64,000 bases of DNA from the NCBI GenBank assembly GCA_026225945.1, contig JAMJFZ010000596.1, forward strand, positions 1,932,001 to 1,996,000, in the 5' to 3' direction. Position 1 is the first letter of the stretch. Every line of letters begins with the position of its first letter. Position numbers and translations under genes: made by a program. The stretch is from Cricetomys ansorgei. Its lineage: Eukaryota > Chordata > Mammalia > Rodentia > Nesomyidae. Positions 22,556 to 35,194 of this stretch are shown in pieces. The notes below the pieces were generated by a model. It made no database searches, was not told the DNA's origin, and saw only the letters and a program-made list of their open reading frames with translations.

Positions 22556-22569
22556 GACACACTCATGTG
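22482..22569 (+). CDS. Trak1: Trak1 coding exon A (N-terminus beginning MALAFQ), partial CDS
   Basis: This is the first coding exon of the long TRAK1 isoform. It encodes 29 residues plus one base. The peptide starts MALAFQ, contains RAQPLPGLCH and ends HSC. That matches the known mammalian TRAK1 start (MALVFQFG, then RAQPLPGLCH, then NACDVCNST) with several rodent substitutions. A good donor, TGTG|GTAAGTGTG, follows. Joining its last G to exon B (AC GTG TGC AAC) gives D-V-C-N, exactly as in the family, which confirms the boundary and phase 1. ATG 22482 is the first in-frame ATG; its context is GCCCATGG, with G at +4 but C at -3. The 21 codons before it are open but contain no ATG. TRAK1 is the Milton-family adaptor that links mitochondria (through RHOT/Miro) to KIF5 and dynein/dynactin. 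The 5'UTR start cannot be placed from sequence alone. Confidence 0.9.
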
Positions 22570-22869
22570 GTAAGTGTGTTTATGGGAGCGTCCGCTGTGA
22601 GTCTGCTTTGTGCTGTGGCCAGAAGAGAGAGCAGAGGGACATGGTTTCACCCTCGCTAAGAACTGTTGGTCAGGTTGCTGGTGGCTTGAGAAATCGCCCG
22701 GCTGAATGATGGATAGGGGGAGTGGGCGCTGAGCTGCGCATTCCCATACACCCTTTGATGGGTTCAGAGAGGCCAGCAATACGGGCCAGGTGTGAGGTGC
22801 AGGGTTGTCTTTCTGGCCTGGGTAGGGTCCGTCTCTAAAGCCCCTGTTCCCAGAATTCCCAGATCTGTG

Positions 22870-23015
22870 CTATCTGATGCCACACCCTCCTCCTCCTCTT
22901 CCTCCCTTTCCTCCTCTTTCCCCCTTCCTCTTCCTCCTCTTCCTCCTCTCCTCTTTTCCCCCCTCCTCTTCCTCCCTCCTCTTCCTCCTCCCCCCTTCCC
23001 CTCTTCTTTTTTCAG
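22870..23015. repeat. Polypyrimidine tract
   Basis: (CCTCTT)-type C/T-only sequence of about 140 bases, followed by a B1-like fragment at 23085-23185 (reversed, TTGAACTCCTGC). Confidence 0.9.
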
Positions 23016-23782
23016 TAAGATCATGCATTCCAGACAAGCTCTCCGCCATGGAGCTACGCGTACCCTGCCTACTCTCCCATTTTGATTTTGTGACAGGGCT
23101 TCCTTAACTCCTCAGGCTGACCTTGAACTCCTGCTGTAGCTCAAGCTGGCCTTGAATTTACTATACCCCTGCTTCAGCCCCTGTTTTTAATCAGTCTCTA
23201 TCCTAGTTTCTTAGAGCCCGGCTAGTGTTCTAGGTCCGCAAGGGAGTTCTCCAATGTGAAGAACAGAGGTACTCAGCCTCCTCTCCTTCCCCCCCACAGT
23301 CTGGCTCTTTACCCCGAGCCTGACCCTGTGACTGTGGTCCACACACCCTGCAGAGAGCCTGCTCTGGCTTGTTGCTTGCTGCGGGCTTCTCACTTCCTCT
23401 GAGTAGGTCCGATTCAAGTCTTGACAGAGGGATGACTAGTTTCTGCTCTGAACTCCCGAACCTACCGAGGTCCAGAGACGTGTCACCTCTTCTTGTACCC
23501 ACCAGTTTCAGGTTTTCATTCTTTTAAATCTTACTTAGCCCGATGCCCCTTTAAACCCGCACAGTCTTACTGATACGAGTGCATTGAGCCCTCAGATGTT
23601 CAGGGACAGCTTCTTGCTGGGGCATCTGCTGATTTCTACAGTTTCTTTAGTGAGGGCTGGTCCTACTCAAAGCCCAGAGGTGAACATGGGCATGTGTGAG
23701 TGGCCGTAAACCTCTGAAAACAAGCATGAACTTCTCAGGGAAGGGTAGCTCCTGGCATCTGTCCTGCCGGAGTCAAACCACG

Positions 23783-24265
23783 GTTGAGAGAGGGCTCAGT
23801 CAGGAAAGTGTTTGTCTCACAAGCACCAGCTCACAAGTTCAATCGCTAGAACCCACATAGAAAAGCCAGGTGTGGCCCCGGGTGGTGGCACACACCTTTA
23901 GTCCCAGCGCTCGGGAAGCAGAGACAGAGGCAGGTGGCTCTCTGTGAGTTTGAGGCCAGCCTGGTCTACAGAGTGAGGTCCAGGACAGCCAGAGTCACAG
24001 CAGAGAAACATTGTCTTGAAAAAACCAAAAATCAGAACCAAACAAAATCCAGGTGTGGTAATACACGCTTACATTCTCAGCTCCAGCGAGGCAGAGACTG
24101 GACTATCCCTGGGGCTTTCTGGCCAGCTCATCTATGGAATTGGTGAGCCAGAGGCACTTTCTCAAAAACCAGGATGGAGAGCAATTGAGAAAGACACAGC
24201 TTGACTTCTGGCTACCATGGGAACATGTGCACACATGCAAGCATAGACACAGACACACTAAAACA
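23783..24265 (+). repeat. B4 SINE interrupted by a B1
   Basis: The left part has GAGAGGGCTCAGTCAGG and CAATCGCTAGAACCC; the right part has CACGCTTACATTCTCAGC and a CACACATGCAAGCATAGACA tail. A B1 sits between 23876 and 24048 and is flanked by a 10-base duplication. Confidence 0.85.
23876..24048 (+). mobile_element. B1 SINE inserted in a B4
   Basis: GGGTGGTGGCACACACCTTT, GTTTGAGGCCAGCCTGGTCT and GAGAAACATTGTCTTG, with an A-rich tail, are plus-strand B1. The target-site duplication CCAGGTGTGG is at 23866-23875 and 24049-24058. Confidence 0.92.
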
Positions 24266-26559
24266 AAACAGCCCAAAATCCAGCTCCCCTCTCCTGAGGC
24301 AGCCACACGGGGAACTTCTCCCTCATGGCTAACTTAATCCACCAAGCCTGACCTCTTCCCCTCCTCAAGGTTGCTCCAACGATGCATGACGGTCTTCTTG
24401 CACATGTCACTAATTTAGCTCAATGTATTTTCTGATAACTGATAAAGTTTAAAGAATTGTTTTTTAAACGTTTGCCTTTGCAAAAGGACGATCTGAATGA
24501 ACGTGGCCGTGAATGAAGCAGGAACGAAAGGGTGGTGGGGTCCCTCTGTGGACACAAAGAGAAGCTGCAGCCTGGGGTCTGGGAATTCCTAGGATCTCCT
24601 AAATTCCTGTGTTAGGAACTGTCTGCCCTTTCCCTCTGTCGGGTTCTGCGAACGGAAACCGCAGAAATTCTTCCTGAGTCTCGCGCTGATTTCTAGAGCT
24701 GAAGTCTGATCTTTGCACAGACAAAACTCTCCCGTGCCGGACTTGTAAATGGCGCCGGGGCCACCAGCTCCTGTTCTGTCCCTCTCCCTCACGCTCAGGC
24801 AGAGCCCCAGAGCTTCACAGGACAACCCTTCCCAGCAGTCCCTGGGATGTTTCCGTCCCAGATAGAGCCGTGATTGCCACCATGCTGCTTTCCCGCCTCC
24901 TAGCAGCACTCTCTGACTCTGCAGAAGTGCAGATCCACGTTCCCACCTTCTGCAGCCCCCCCCCCAGGTGCCTCACATGAAAAGTGTCCCCCAGAAAAAG
25001 GACACACCTGGCAGTGAGTTCCACCCAGCGGGCGTGTGACCCTCCAGGCCCTCGCCTTGGGAAGCCTTTCCAGCTTGCCGTCACCTGTGTTGTACCTTCC
25101 CTGGAGCAGGCTGGCTCCACAGCCTTGCAGCCCGTTCTCCAGGGCTGGGGAGATCGTGCGTCTGTCCAGCAAAGGTCCCACACATCTGAGTGGAATGGTC
25201 TGGAGTCAGACTTGAGTTTTGGTGGACTTTGACAGAGATGTTGTGTTTTCTGTGTTGTTCACGTTCCTAATGGTTCCGACTTTAACCTACAGTGGGTCAC
25301 TTCCGTTTTGTGATGAAGAACCTTTAAAACCCCTTTCCTTTACTGTTTGTAAGAGAGTTTGTAGGACTGCTGAAGGGATCCAGCCAGCTCACTTGTGTGG
25401 AGTTGTTCTTCCAGAGGGCTCCTCCCCCTGTGTGCCCTGCTGAGAGCTGCGGGTCCCGGAGAGGACTGGGCGGGGTGGAGGAGGGGCTGGGCGGGGCTGA
25501 GGAGGCGTGGATGGACAGAAGCTTCATAAACTGAAGCAAAAGAGCAGGATTTCCCCTCCAAGGTCCCCTCCCTTCCCCTTCCCTTCCCCTCCCTTAGGTT
25601 CTCCTTGGCGTTGGTGGGGTGATTGGTAAAGTCCTTTATAGGGCCTTGCCTTCTTAATGAGTGTGCAGGCTGAGCTCGTTTCATACTGATTTTAAGGGCT
25701 CTGGGAGATCTCCGTCTGATGTATGTGGGAACACGGGCTGACTGTCTTTCAGGGAGCCGTCCTGCATTTTCTCCTGCCTCAACTCCTGCTGGAATAGCCT
25801 GTCAGTGTCCCTGGGAGGGGCATCCCAGCCCTGTGAGCCTATACCCAAAGCTTAGGGCTTTGGAGCAGACTGGATTGTTGGTAGTGGTGGCTGTGGCCCT
25901 TACCTAGGGCCTCTGTGACCCTAGCCCAGACAGCAGTGTACCAGCCTGTTCCCCATCTCTAAAGCGGTCATAGAGGTGACATCCTTGGAGTTCCCATGGC
26001 ACCTGTCAAGTGCCTGGCCCTTCGCAGATGTGCAGATTTGTGCAGCCAACACTAGTGAAGGTCTTGCATCTGGCCAGCTCAGCGTGGGCTCCCTGCCTCT
26101 CCTGCCCACTGGGCTGCCGCTCTTCCCTTCCCTGGTCCTACGTGGAAGCCAGCCTCAGGGACAGAGCTGGTCTCCTGTTACGGGTGCCAGACACACCTTC
26201 TGTCAACACAGCAGCGAGCGTTAGGCTTGTTATTTCGGCCTTGAGACTTCACAGATACGTTTCTGAAGCAGGTGGACTTGTGGCACCGAGTGGGGGGGGG
26301 GCTGCGGAGTCTCATTCTGCTGCAGTAGCAGCGCCACCAACACCGCCACCGCCACCAGACCCCTGGGCAGCTCTTGTTTCAGGCTCCTCCCCCTTCTCCC
26401 TGGTCTTCTCCTTCCCACCCTTGCCTTCTCTCCTCCTCTTCACCCCCCCCCTCCCTTCCTCCCGCCCAGCCGCCCCACCTCCCTGGACTCTCCTAGGACT
26501 CAGCCCACTTCAGGGAGAGTCTGGGGACTTTTGAGTTCATTGTTGTGTTGTTATTATTA

Positions 26560-26960
26560 CTGTCGTCAACTTGACTCAAATTAGAGTTATCTGGGAAGAA
26601 GGAACCTTCCTGGAGAATTGCCTCCATCAGACTGGCCTGTGGACAAGGCTGTGGGGGTATTTCCGTGATTGATGTGCCACCCCACTGTGGATGGTGCCAC
26701 CCCACTGTGGGTGGTGCCACCCCACTGTGGACAGGGCCACCCCGGGCAGATAGTTCTGGGGTGTATAAGAAAGCAGACAGAAACAGGCCGTGGCCAGCAA
26801 GCCAGAGCAGCGTTCCTCCAGGTCCCCGCTTCAGCTCGGCCTCCAGGTTCAGGGGACTTCCCTTCATGGTGGACTGCAACATGGTGTAACAGGGGTGTAA
26901 GCCCTGTAGGTCATTTCCTTCTGCGAGTTGCCTTTGGTCAGAGTTCCATCATAGCCTCAG
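26560..26960 (+). repeat. TCAACTTGAC-type rodent interspersed repeat
   Basis: GTCAACTTGACTCAAATTAG, ATTGCCTCCATCAGACTGGC and GGTGTATAAGAAAGCAGACA match a common rodent repeat also seen at 44645-45030. Its official name is not certain to me. Within it a 20-base unit, GGTGCCACCCCACTGTGGAT, is tandemly repeated 3.5 times (26680-26745). Confidence 0.75.
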
Positions 26961-29900
26961 GGAAGCAAATCAAAGCAGGTTTCTCCAGACTTCCGGTTTT
27001 TGCCCTCTGGGGTTGAGGGCGATGTCAGGCCTTGACCCATTGCAGACTGAGGCTGCGCAGACTGTCCGACCCTTGGTCTGGAAGTGGAATCCTCAGAGAA
27101 ACAGAGGTGGGGTTGGAGAGACCAGGCTTTCGGTCAGACAAGGGTATGATGCTTCAGATCTCAGAACTGGTCCGTGTGTGGCTGGCAGAGCCAGGTGGGA
27201 TCCCGCTGCTGAGGACTGCCAGGAATGGAGAGTGTGGGGATGGCGTGGAGGCAGGTCTGAGTGGCGGCCACAGCCTGGATGGATGGCTGGACTTGGTGGA
27301 AATGCCACCCTGTACGTTGTACGTAAGTGGAGGAACTGCAAGGAGAGGAGAGGAGTAGCCAGGGGGCCTGGGAGCTGGGTCTACGGGGTGATGTGAGTCT
27401 CTAGCAAGTAAGACCTTCTGTGCCAATGGGGCCGAGACCTGGATCCCTAAGAGGTGCAGGCCCCAAGGGAGCCGCCCAAAGCCACCCCGACTCTCACTTC
27501 CAGGCTCAGTCCCAGCTGACTGACCCAGGTCCATCCATGCAAACCCAGGACAGACTAGGCTCCTGAGAGGGAGGGAAGGCAGCCCTTAGTTCTAATGCTT
27601 TTTGGAGTGCTGGAGATGGAGCCCTGGCCTTGTGCTCTGAGTGAGCCCCCCTTCCCTGCTGTCCCAGGTCCACCTTCTAAGGATGAGGACAGGCCTGGTG
27701 GGTAGGTAGGTTCCTTCCTGCAGCCCCACACACAAGCTGGAGCCTGTAGAGAGACAGCTGTGCCAAGGCTGCCCCGCCTTGCATGCGTCTCTTCTGGTTT
27801 GAATTCAGTGGCTCAGCATTATTTTAACAGCCAGTGTGACCACTTTATAAAGTGTATAAATTTATATACACTTCAGTGTATAAACTGGAGACTCCAAGAT
27901 ATGGTTGAAGGGAAGTTTTTTTTTTTAAGTTTTAATTCAATTTTGTTCATATATGAGGGAGAGAACAGCCAGAGGCATCTGGAGGAAGAGTCCAGAAAGG
28001 GAGAGAAAGTAGTAGACTGAACATGGCCAGCAGACTGGAGAGGAAGAGAAAGAGGGCCAAGAGAGAGGGGCAGGTCAGAGAGAGGAAGAAAACAGAGAGC
28101 CTCCCTGGGCCAAATGTGGGTTACATAGGAATGAGAAGCCGGGGAGGGCAGCCCCCCCCCCCCCCAGCTGGTGAAGCTTGGTGTAGGGGCGGGGAGAGCT
28201 GAGAAGAGCCGGGAGCCAGCGTGGACATTGTAACTGGCGGTCGCGGAGCTGGCGGGCCTGGAGGCCAGTCTGCGCCGCAGACAGCTGTTTGTCCGAGTCT
28301 TTGGGTCCTGACAGTCAGTAGGCAGGTGTTTTCCTTTTGGTGTTTGTGCTCAGAGAAGACAGGAGCTGACCCCAGCACGTCTTGATGCCTGGGAGCCAGC
28401 CTGGAAGTCTTCTGGTCTCACTTCCTTCCCAGGCCTGTGATTGGCAGTCAGGTTGCAGGGAGGCCCGTGCAGGGCTGAGGGTGGGGCTGCAGCGCCACCT
28501 AGCAGGTGTGCAAAACACTGCAGCAGCCTGATAACGATCTGTGTTTGCGTCTCTGAGAAGGGGGTCTGTTGTGCGGAATGCAGGAAACCTCAGCTTTGCT
28601 CCCCTGGCCATTCTGGGTGTCAGAGCTCATCCTGGAAATGAGTCCTGTAAAGGAGGGTGTGGCCAAAGTCAAGTGACTGTTTTTTGCTTAGTTCCTGGGA
28701 AGGATGGCGGTGGTCCTGGTTCCACCCGTGGCCCGGATTTCCCTCATCTGTTGGTGGTGTGCGCTCTGCCTGTCTCTAAACTGCAGAACACTAGCTGATT
28801 CCCACCAAACCAGAGGCCCTGAGACATTTATTCCTGCCCTCAGTGGCGCGTCATTAGAATCTGTTTGCTCAGGACACACCAAGTCGCAGCAAAGCTCTGG
28901 GGTCGGCTGGGGGAACAGGGAATGGAGGAAGATTGTGGACAAGTAACACAGCCTGGGTTCCAGCAGGTTCTGAGGTAACAGCTTTGAATGACTGGAGAAC
29001 AGCTGCCCTTCCTCGGGGACAGACTCCTCCGAGTCCTTTATTCTCTTAGCTCTGCTGGGCAGAGAAGCTGGAAGAGATGAAGGTGTGGCTCAGATGCCTT
29101 GAGCTGGGGCTAGCAAACTTCTGCAGGGGCCAGGAGCAAAGGTGAGCTGGCCGGTGCTCTACACCTGCAGCTAGAAAGCAGGGCTGTGGGGCCTGGTGTC
29201 CAGATGGGCTGGCAGGATCTTGGTGTCCGGATGGGCTGCGGCTTGCAGCCTCCAGCCTAGACTTCAGAGGGCAGGGCCACAGTGGGCACTTCTTGTTGTG
29301 ACCAAAGCCAGACATTGGCACCTGAGGAGGGAGGATTGCTTCTGGCTCACGGTTTGAGAGATACGGTCCATCGTAGAGGGGAGGGCTGGTGGCAGCGGGC
29401 TCCTTGGCAGTGGGAGTGTGAGGTACTTGTTCACATCCCAGTGGATCAGGTGCTCAGCCTGCGTTCTCCTTTTCCCGTTCATTGAGTCGAGAGCCCTTCC
29501 TGGGAAGATACTGCTGCCTGCATTCAGGGTGGACTGTCGCCCTTGGTTAGTCCTTTCTGGAAACATCTTTACAGAGGCACCCACAGTATGCGTCACTGGT
29601 GCCCCAGGCTCCTCTTAACCCAGCAACTTGACAAAATGAACCATCCCAGACCTTAACAATAAGACAGAAATCTTTTCGAGTTGAGAAGCCAGATGAGGTT
29701 CAAGTGGTGATTTGATGCATCCGGGACTCCCCACCCACTCAGCTCTGAAGTCACGGTCATGTCCCTGGAAACAAGACAGGCAAAGCCAACTGTACACAGG
29801 TGCAGCCTCTCTGCGAAGCGTCTACACAGGCACCTAGACAGCTGCCTGGGCATTGCATGCGGCCAGCATGGATGACAGGGTGGCCTTCTGCGGGCGCACC

Positions 29901-30309
29901 CAGCAGCCCTCCTGCATGCCTTTTCTGGTTGTTGGAGTTGGAATTGTCACACTGGAACAGTTTACATCCAGACATTCCTTTCTTGGAAGGTATGTAACTG
30001 AGTAGCTTTCGGTGTGCTCCGGGAGCATTTCCTCACCCCACAAAGACACCGCACAGCCCTTGGCCACCCTCACGTCTGCCCCGCAGGGCGGCTGCGTATC
30101 GCCTGTGTTCTCAGGGGCCTCTGAGGTCCTCTGCGTTGTTCTCAATGCCGGTGGGCTCGCTGTTTGCCGGGGTTCGCGGAGCAGAGTAGGGGCTGATCGA
30201 GTGTGTGCTTCGTAGCTGCTTTGCCTGTATCTGAACCTCCTATGGAGTGACTGTGGCAACCCAAGAGCGATTTTAAAATTTCCCCTAGGCGGTGGGGGTG
30301 GTGGGGGGT

Positions 30310-30480
30310 GGGGGGCTGGAGAGATGCCTCAGCAGGTAAGAGCACTGGCTGCTCTTCCAGAGGTCCTGAGATCAATTCCCAGCAACCACATGGTGGCTCA
30401 CAATCATGTCTAAAGGGATCTGATGCCCTCTTCTGGCATGCAGGTGTACATGCAGACAGAGCGCTCATACATTAAAAAAA
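30310..30480 (+). repeat. B2 SINE with (A)n/(AAGG)n tail
   Basis: GGGGCTGGAGAGATGCCTCA, AAGAGCACTGGCTGCTCTTC and CCCAGCAACCACATGGTGGC are plus-strand B2. The tail is (A)n then (AAGG)n to 30507. Confidence 0.95.
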
Positions 30481-30514
30481 AAGAAAAAGGAAGGAAGGAA
30501 GGAAGGAATTGCCC

Positions 30515-30790
30515 TTGGACTGGGGATATGGCTTACTCACTGACAAACTATGACGACACGAATTTGATCTCCAGACCCAAAAGCTGGACATAGCGGTAGC
30601 GGTGCACCTTGTTACCCCAGCGCTGGGGAAGCAGAGGCAGCTAGTTTCCTGGGGTTCCCTGGCTAGCCACCATAGCCTGCTTGGTGGGTTTCAGGCCAGT
30701 GAAAGGCTCCGAATCACAAAGGTAGGTGACTCCTTAAGAATGACAGCTGAGGTTGTTCTCTGGCCTCCACACAGGTACCTCTCTCTCACA
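30515..30790 (+). repeat. B4 SINE
   Basis: GGACTGGGGATATGGCTTAC is the ID-like head, followed by ACCCCAGCGCTGGGGAAGCA and the CTCTGGCCTCCACACAGGTA end. Confidence 0.75.
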
Positions 30791-30899
30791 CGCACACACA
30801 TGCACACTCACACATGTACACACATACACACATGCACACACACATGCACACACATACACACACGCCCACACACATGCACACTCATGCACACTCACACAT

Positions 30900-30936
<37 letters not shown>
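30781..30936. repeat. (CA)n-rich microsatellite from the B4 tail
   Basis: About 155 bases of cacaca/acatgcac repeats, ending in a pure (CA)n run near 30906-30934. Confidence 0.95.
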
Positions 30937-30937
<1 letters not shown>

Positions 30938-31746
30938 TTCAGAAAGAGGCTCTGCAGAGCTGGTGTGGCCTTGATGTCCTTAGGGCCCCAGGCTCCCTTC
31001 TCCTGTGGTTTTACCATCTTAACTGTAGCCTCCATCCTTAAGGTCACCCTGCGGACAGTGAGACTTCAGAAGCTCCGCCATCCCTGGCAAGCCGCCTGTA
31101 GCTGCAGACCATCCCCTCCGTGGCATTGGCTGAACGTAAGCCTCATGGTCATGCTTTGCTGTGGAGGCAGAGGCCTAAGAAGTCCTTCTAAGGGGCTGAC
31201 GGGCTTTGCTGGCAGAGTGCAGACAGTGTCTCTACCAGTGTTCCTTCATCTTTCTTAACATGACCTGTTCAAGGAAACAACACTGCTTGCCAAGCGTGAC
31301 GTCCATGGTGGAGGTCACTCATGGCTGAGGACGCTGAGGACGCTTTGGACGCTGACCGGACCTTGGGTTCTGGGTTTAGTGTGGGAGAGTTCTGGAATCT
31401 GGAAGCACATATTTTATGAGGCGAAGACAGCCGAGGGACTCAGCCTCTGTAACCTGGGGCACCAGGAAGCGTAGCAAGTCCCACCGTGTCCGAGGTGACT
31501 GGGGCTCCCAGGTGAGGACAGTCTCGGAATGGCCCCCGAGGGGCTTTAACCGAAAGCCCCGAGACCCTGGACATTCGGAGACAAGTTAATGTCGTAAGAG
31601 CTCAAGGTCCACACAGAGACAGGGCAGTGTGGGCGGTGGTTAGGGCACTGCTCTCTGAGGGCAGCCTCCGCTTCCTCACTGTGTGACCTGCCTCCACTTC
31701 CGTAACCTCTCTGTGTGCTGTGTCACAGGGGACAGCAAGAATCTTG

Positions 31747-31975
31747 ACTCTTGGCTGGAGAGGTGGCTCAGTGGTTGAGAGCACTGGCTGCTCTTCCAGA
31801 GGACCCGGATTCAGTTTCCAGCACCCACAACCATCTGTTCCAGGGGGTCTGAGTCCCTTTTCTGGCCTCCATGGGCACCAAGCACTCACGTGGTGCACAG
31901 ACATACATGCAGACAAGACACTCAAACATATGAAACAAACAGTTTTAAAAATTAAAGAAAGAATGTTGGCTCTTG
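31747..31975 (+). repeat. B2 SINE, near full length
   Basis: GGCTGGAGAGGTGGCTCAGT, the tRNA-like boxes, GTGCACAGACATACATGCAG and the A-rich tail are all present. Part of the ATGGTGGCTCACAACC segment is deleted. Confidence 0.95.
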
Positions 31976-33002
31976 GAGCTGGTGTGGGATCCAGTGAGGC
32001 AGGAGTGTAGGTGCATACAGTGGTGTCCCATAAGTGCTTCTCACCGTTGCAGTGATCTTCTCTGATGCAGACGATTACCTGCTGAATGTCTTCAGGCCAA
32101 GAGAAATTCAGACGAAGATTGAATATGGAAATGAAGCCATCAGAGTTCTGGAAGAAAATATTTCTGAGTATTTTAATACTCTTGGGACTTTGAGGGCGAG
32201 AGGGGTTGAGGGGTGCCTGGCACATGGAGGCCCTGAGATCCAGCCCCAGTAACACAGACGAGGAAAATTGGTCAATGTGAGCGTGGAGAATTAAACTTCA
32301 CCACAGTGATGTTTAGTTGTTCCTGAAGGATGTGTGCATTCTTCAGACTGGACAGGCAGACTTACAGGAGTTACATGAGACTGCATCCAGAATACACACA
32401 GACTGGGCAGGCGGCCATGCTGGCTACAGCCCCAGCAGCCCGGAGGTGCACGGAGAGCCGGAGCGCTGGGAGGCTGATCTTCCAGAAGCCAGTGTCCAAG
32501 CCAAGCCAGGCACCTCCTCCAGGTAGAGCCCTGATGGAAAGTCTTCTTTTAAATTTCTTTAAGATGGCAGCAGATATGGTAACGGTGCCGTAACCTCAGC
32601 AGGTGCAGTTCAAGGCTATCCTGTCTCAAAACAAAACAGAAAAGGATCCAGACTTGGGTGTGGTGGCTCACGTTGAGAATCTCAGCTATTTAAAAGGCTG
32701 AGGTGGGTCTATCAAGAATGCAGAGTTATCCTTGGGTACATACCTGGTTCTAGGCCGGCCTGGGCAGGTTCCAGCTGGTTTGTCACACCTGGGTCTGGTG
32801 GGCCCACTGTGCATTGGGAGGGAAGCTGGGATGAGTCTGTGAAGGAAGGGTTTGGGTTCTTTGCTTCATGATTTCCTGTCTCAGGAGGATGGGGGTGGGC
32901 AAAGTGCAGAATTCAAGCAGTGTCCAGGTTGAGGGAAGCCCTTGTTCTGCTAGTGTTAAAGTACAGAGAGGTGGTTGGTAGCTGGGTAGATGACAGGTGG
33001 AT

Positions 33003-33030
33003 ACATGATAGATAGATAGATAGATCGATC
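33003..33030. repeat. (GATA)n microsatellite
   Basis: GATAGATAGATAGATAGATC, a short run. Confidence 0.9.
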
Positions 33031-33824
33031 GGTCCATGATAGCCGACAGACAGAGGCAGGAGGATCTCTGTGATCTTGAAGAGTCTACATATAGAGTTCC
33101 AATCCAGCCGGAGCTGCATAGTCAGACCCTGTCTCAGATGGCCAGACAGATTGGCAGCTTTCCTGGGAAATGTGCTCTGTCCTGGACTGCCCTGGGAAAT
33201 CCTGCTGCTGGCTTTAGATGAACCAGTCTGGGCAGCAGCCTGAGAGTCCTCTCCCCCAGGCCTCACCCTTAGGGACTGTGGGCTCTGTGGACAGTGCTGT
33301 CCTTGACCACATGGTGTGTCTTCTCATCAGGTGACTTCACGCTGAAATGCAGCCCAGAACGTAAAGCAGGAAGATGGGATGCATTACGCTGACTTGCAGA
33401 GTGTCTTGTGCTTTTCCACACCACTTAGCAAAGGGCCTTCTTACTTCTGAGGCCCGGCTCTTTGTTTCATGAGACTTGACCCAAGTGTCCCTGGGTCTCA
33501 AGGAACCAGTGACACAGGTGGCGCACTCACTGCATCGCCTGGCTGGTGTAGACCTTGCAGCCCTTCTGCCTCAGTTTCCCGAGTGTTGGAATCCACATGT
33601 GCTAGCTGGCGTGGTCACACCCAGGTAGCAACGCTATTAAAAATATCACAGTGTTTCCCAGGGTCGCTCTTAGCTCTGCATAACTAAGACGGAAGTGTTA
33701 GGGAATTGTCATCACTTTTTTACAAAATTCTTCAGAACCATGGTGTGGAGGGATTTTTATCCGTTGATGTAATTGGATTCCATATAAAAAGCCTAGTTCC
33801 AAAAAATACCACATGTGGGCTGGG

Positions 33825-34015
33825 CTGAAGCTCAGCTGTTGACTGCTTGCCTAGCACACAGGCGTCCTTGTGGGATCATCTCTAGTGCACACCAGATGTG
33901 ATGGCCCCCGCCTGTATTCCCTGCATGTGGGAGGTAGAGGCAGGGGTCTAAGGTGGCTTCACTGGGAGTTCAAGGCTACCCTGGGCTACATGAGACACTA
34001 TCTCAGAGGGAAAAA
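33825..34015 (+). repeat. ID/B1-type (B4-like) SINE
   Basis: GCTGAAGCTCAGCTGTTGAC and CTTGCCTAGCACACAGG form an ID-like head. GGGAGGTAGAGGCAGGGGTC and CTACATGAGACACTATCTCA form the B1-like half. Confidence 0.7.
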
Positions 34016-34194
34016 GCATGTAACATGTCCCTCCGTTTCTAGTAAACATGTCCCTCTGGCTGTGGAAACGCTGAATTCTCCCCAGTTCCTTGGCCTTCTG
34101 GTTGTCTGACTTCACAAGGTCCTCTCCCCTGTCATCCCTTCTGCCTGGCGCACTTGGGAGTGAGTCAGCCTTACGTCTTTATAAAGAGTTTATT

Positions 34195-34197
34195 ATA

Positions 34198-34237
<40 letters not shown>

Positions 34238-34465
34238 TATGTGTATGTGTTTGTTGTGTGTATGTATGAGTGTGTGTGTGTGTGTATGTATTGTGTGTTT
34301 GCACATGTGTATTGCACATGTGTGCCATGGCCTGCGGTGTGGAGGTCACAGGCAACTTGAGGGAGTCAAGCCTCTCATTCTACAACGTGGGTCCAGGGGA
34401 TTGAACTCATGTCTCCAGGCTTGGCAAAAAGTGCCTTTACCCTCACCGGCACCCTGACCCTCACT
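34195..34465 (-). repeat. B3 SINE with long TG-rich tail
   Basis: (TG)n and TATG repeats at 34200-34320 are the reversed tail. CCATGGCCTGCGGTGTGGAG and GGGGATTGAACTCATGTCTC are reversed B3 body and head. Confidence 0.85.
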
Positions 34466-35194
34466 TCTTGCCTGGCCTGACCAAAGCCCTCAACTGGGCC
34501 CCTTCTTTGGCGGTGTTAAGTGCTGCGGCTGCTCCAGTCACCCTGCCTGCTCCAGGCCTCTCTGTGAGCTCATGGATCTCTTCTCCCAGGCAAGAGGTCA
34601 CTCTGATCTGCCTCCCTGCTGTACCTGCTGGATGGGAGAAGGGAGATAGATGCCCCTTTCATATGGATTCGCCCTCACCCTCGGGGCGGAGGTTGAGGAA
34701 TCCCAGCAGACCGGTCCTGCTGGTGTCTGATCTCCTGTCTATGTTTTCACGTAGCTGGCCATGCTTTTTGATATTTCCACATTTCCTGGTAGCTGAGGAC
34801 GCAGGGTTCCAGGGAAGGAAACACTTCAGGGACGGCATGAGACCACCACAGGGCTGTGCATAGCTTCATCTGTGTCTTAAGCTGAGGTGAGTCCCTGTGA
34901 CTTCTGTGAGCCATCCAGGCAGATTAACGGAACCCACAAAGTAGACCGTGAGAACCTGGGTTCGTAGGGCCTCAGCCAGAAACACAGATAGGACTCTGGG
35001 GCTTGCGGCTGGTATCTGAAGTTGAGAGTTACATTTTGGGGACCGAGCCTGTGGTATATAGGATCTGACACTGTCTCTAGGCAGCGGAGACTTGAACTAA
35101 GGCTGAGGCTGGCTTGCTTACAGCATGAGGAGAAACCCTGCGTGCCTGGGTCAGAAGGGGCTCCTGTGAGCCAACGGGAAAGTGTCAATGAGCA

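Noticed and set aside
26010..26534. 174-codon Pro/Ser-rich frame
   Set aside because: The composition follows a C-rich and pyrimidine-rich stretch; there is no domain and no splice signals consistent with an exon.
31747..31975. tRNA-like A and B boxes that might indicate a tRNA gene
   Set aside because: They belong to the head of a B2 SINE. No cloverleaf with a proper anticodon arm is present. The same applies to the other SINE heads.
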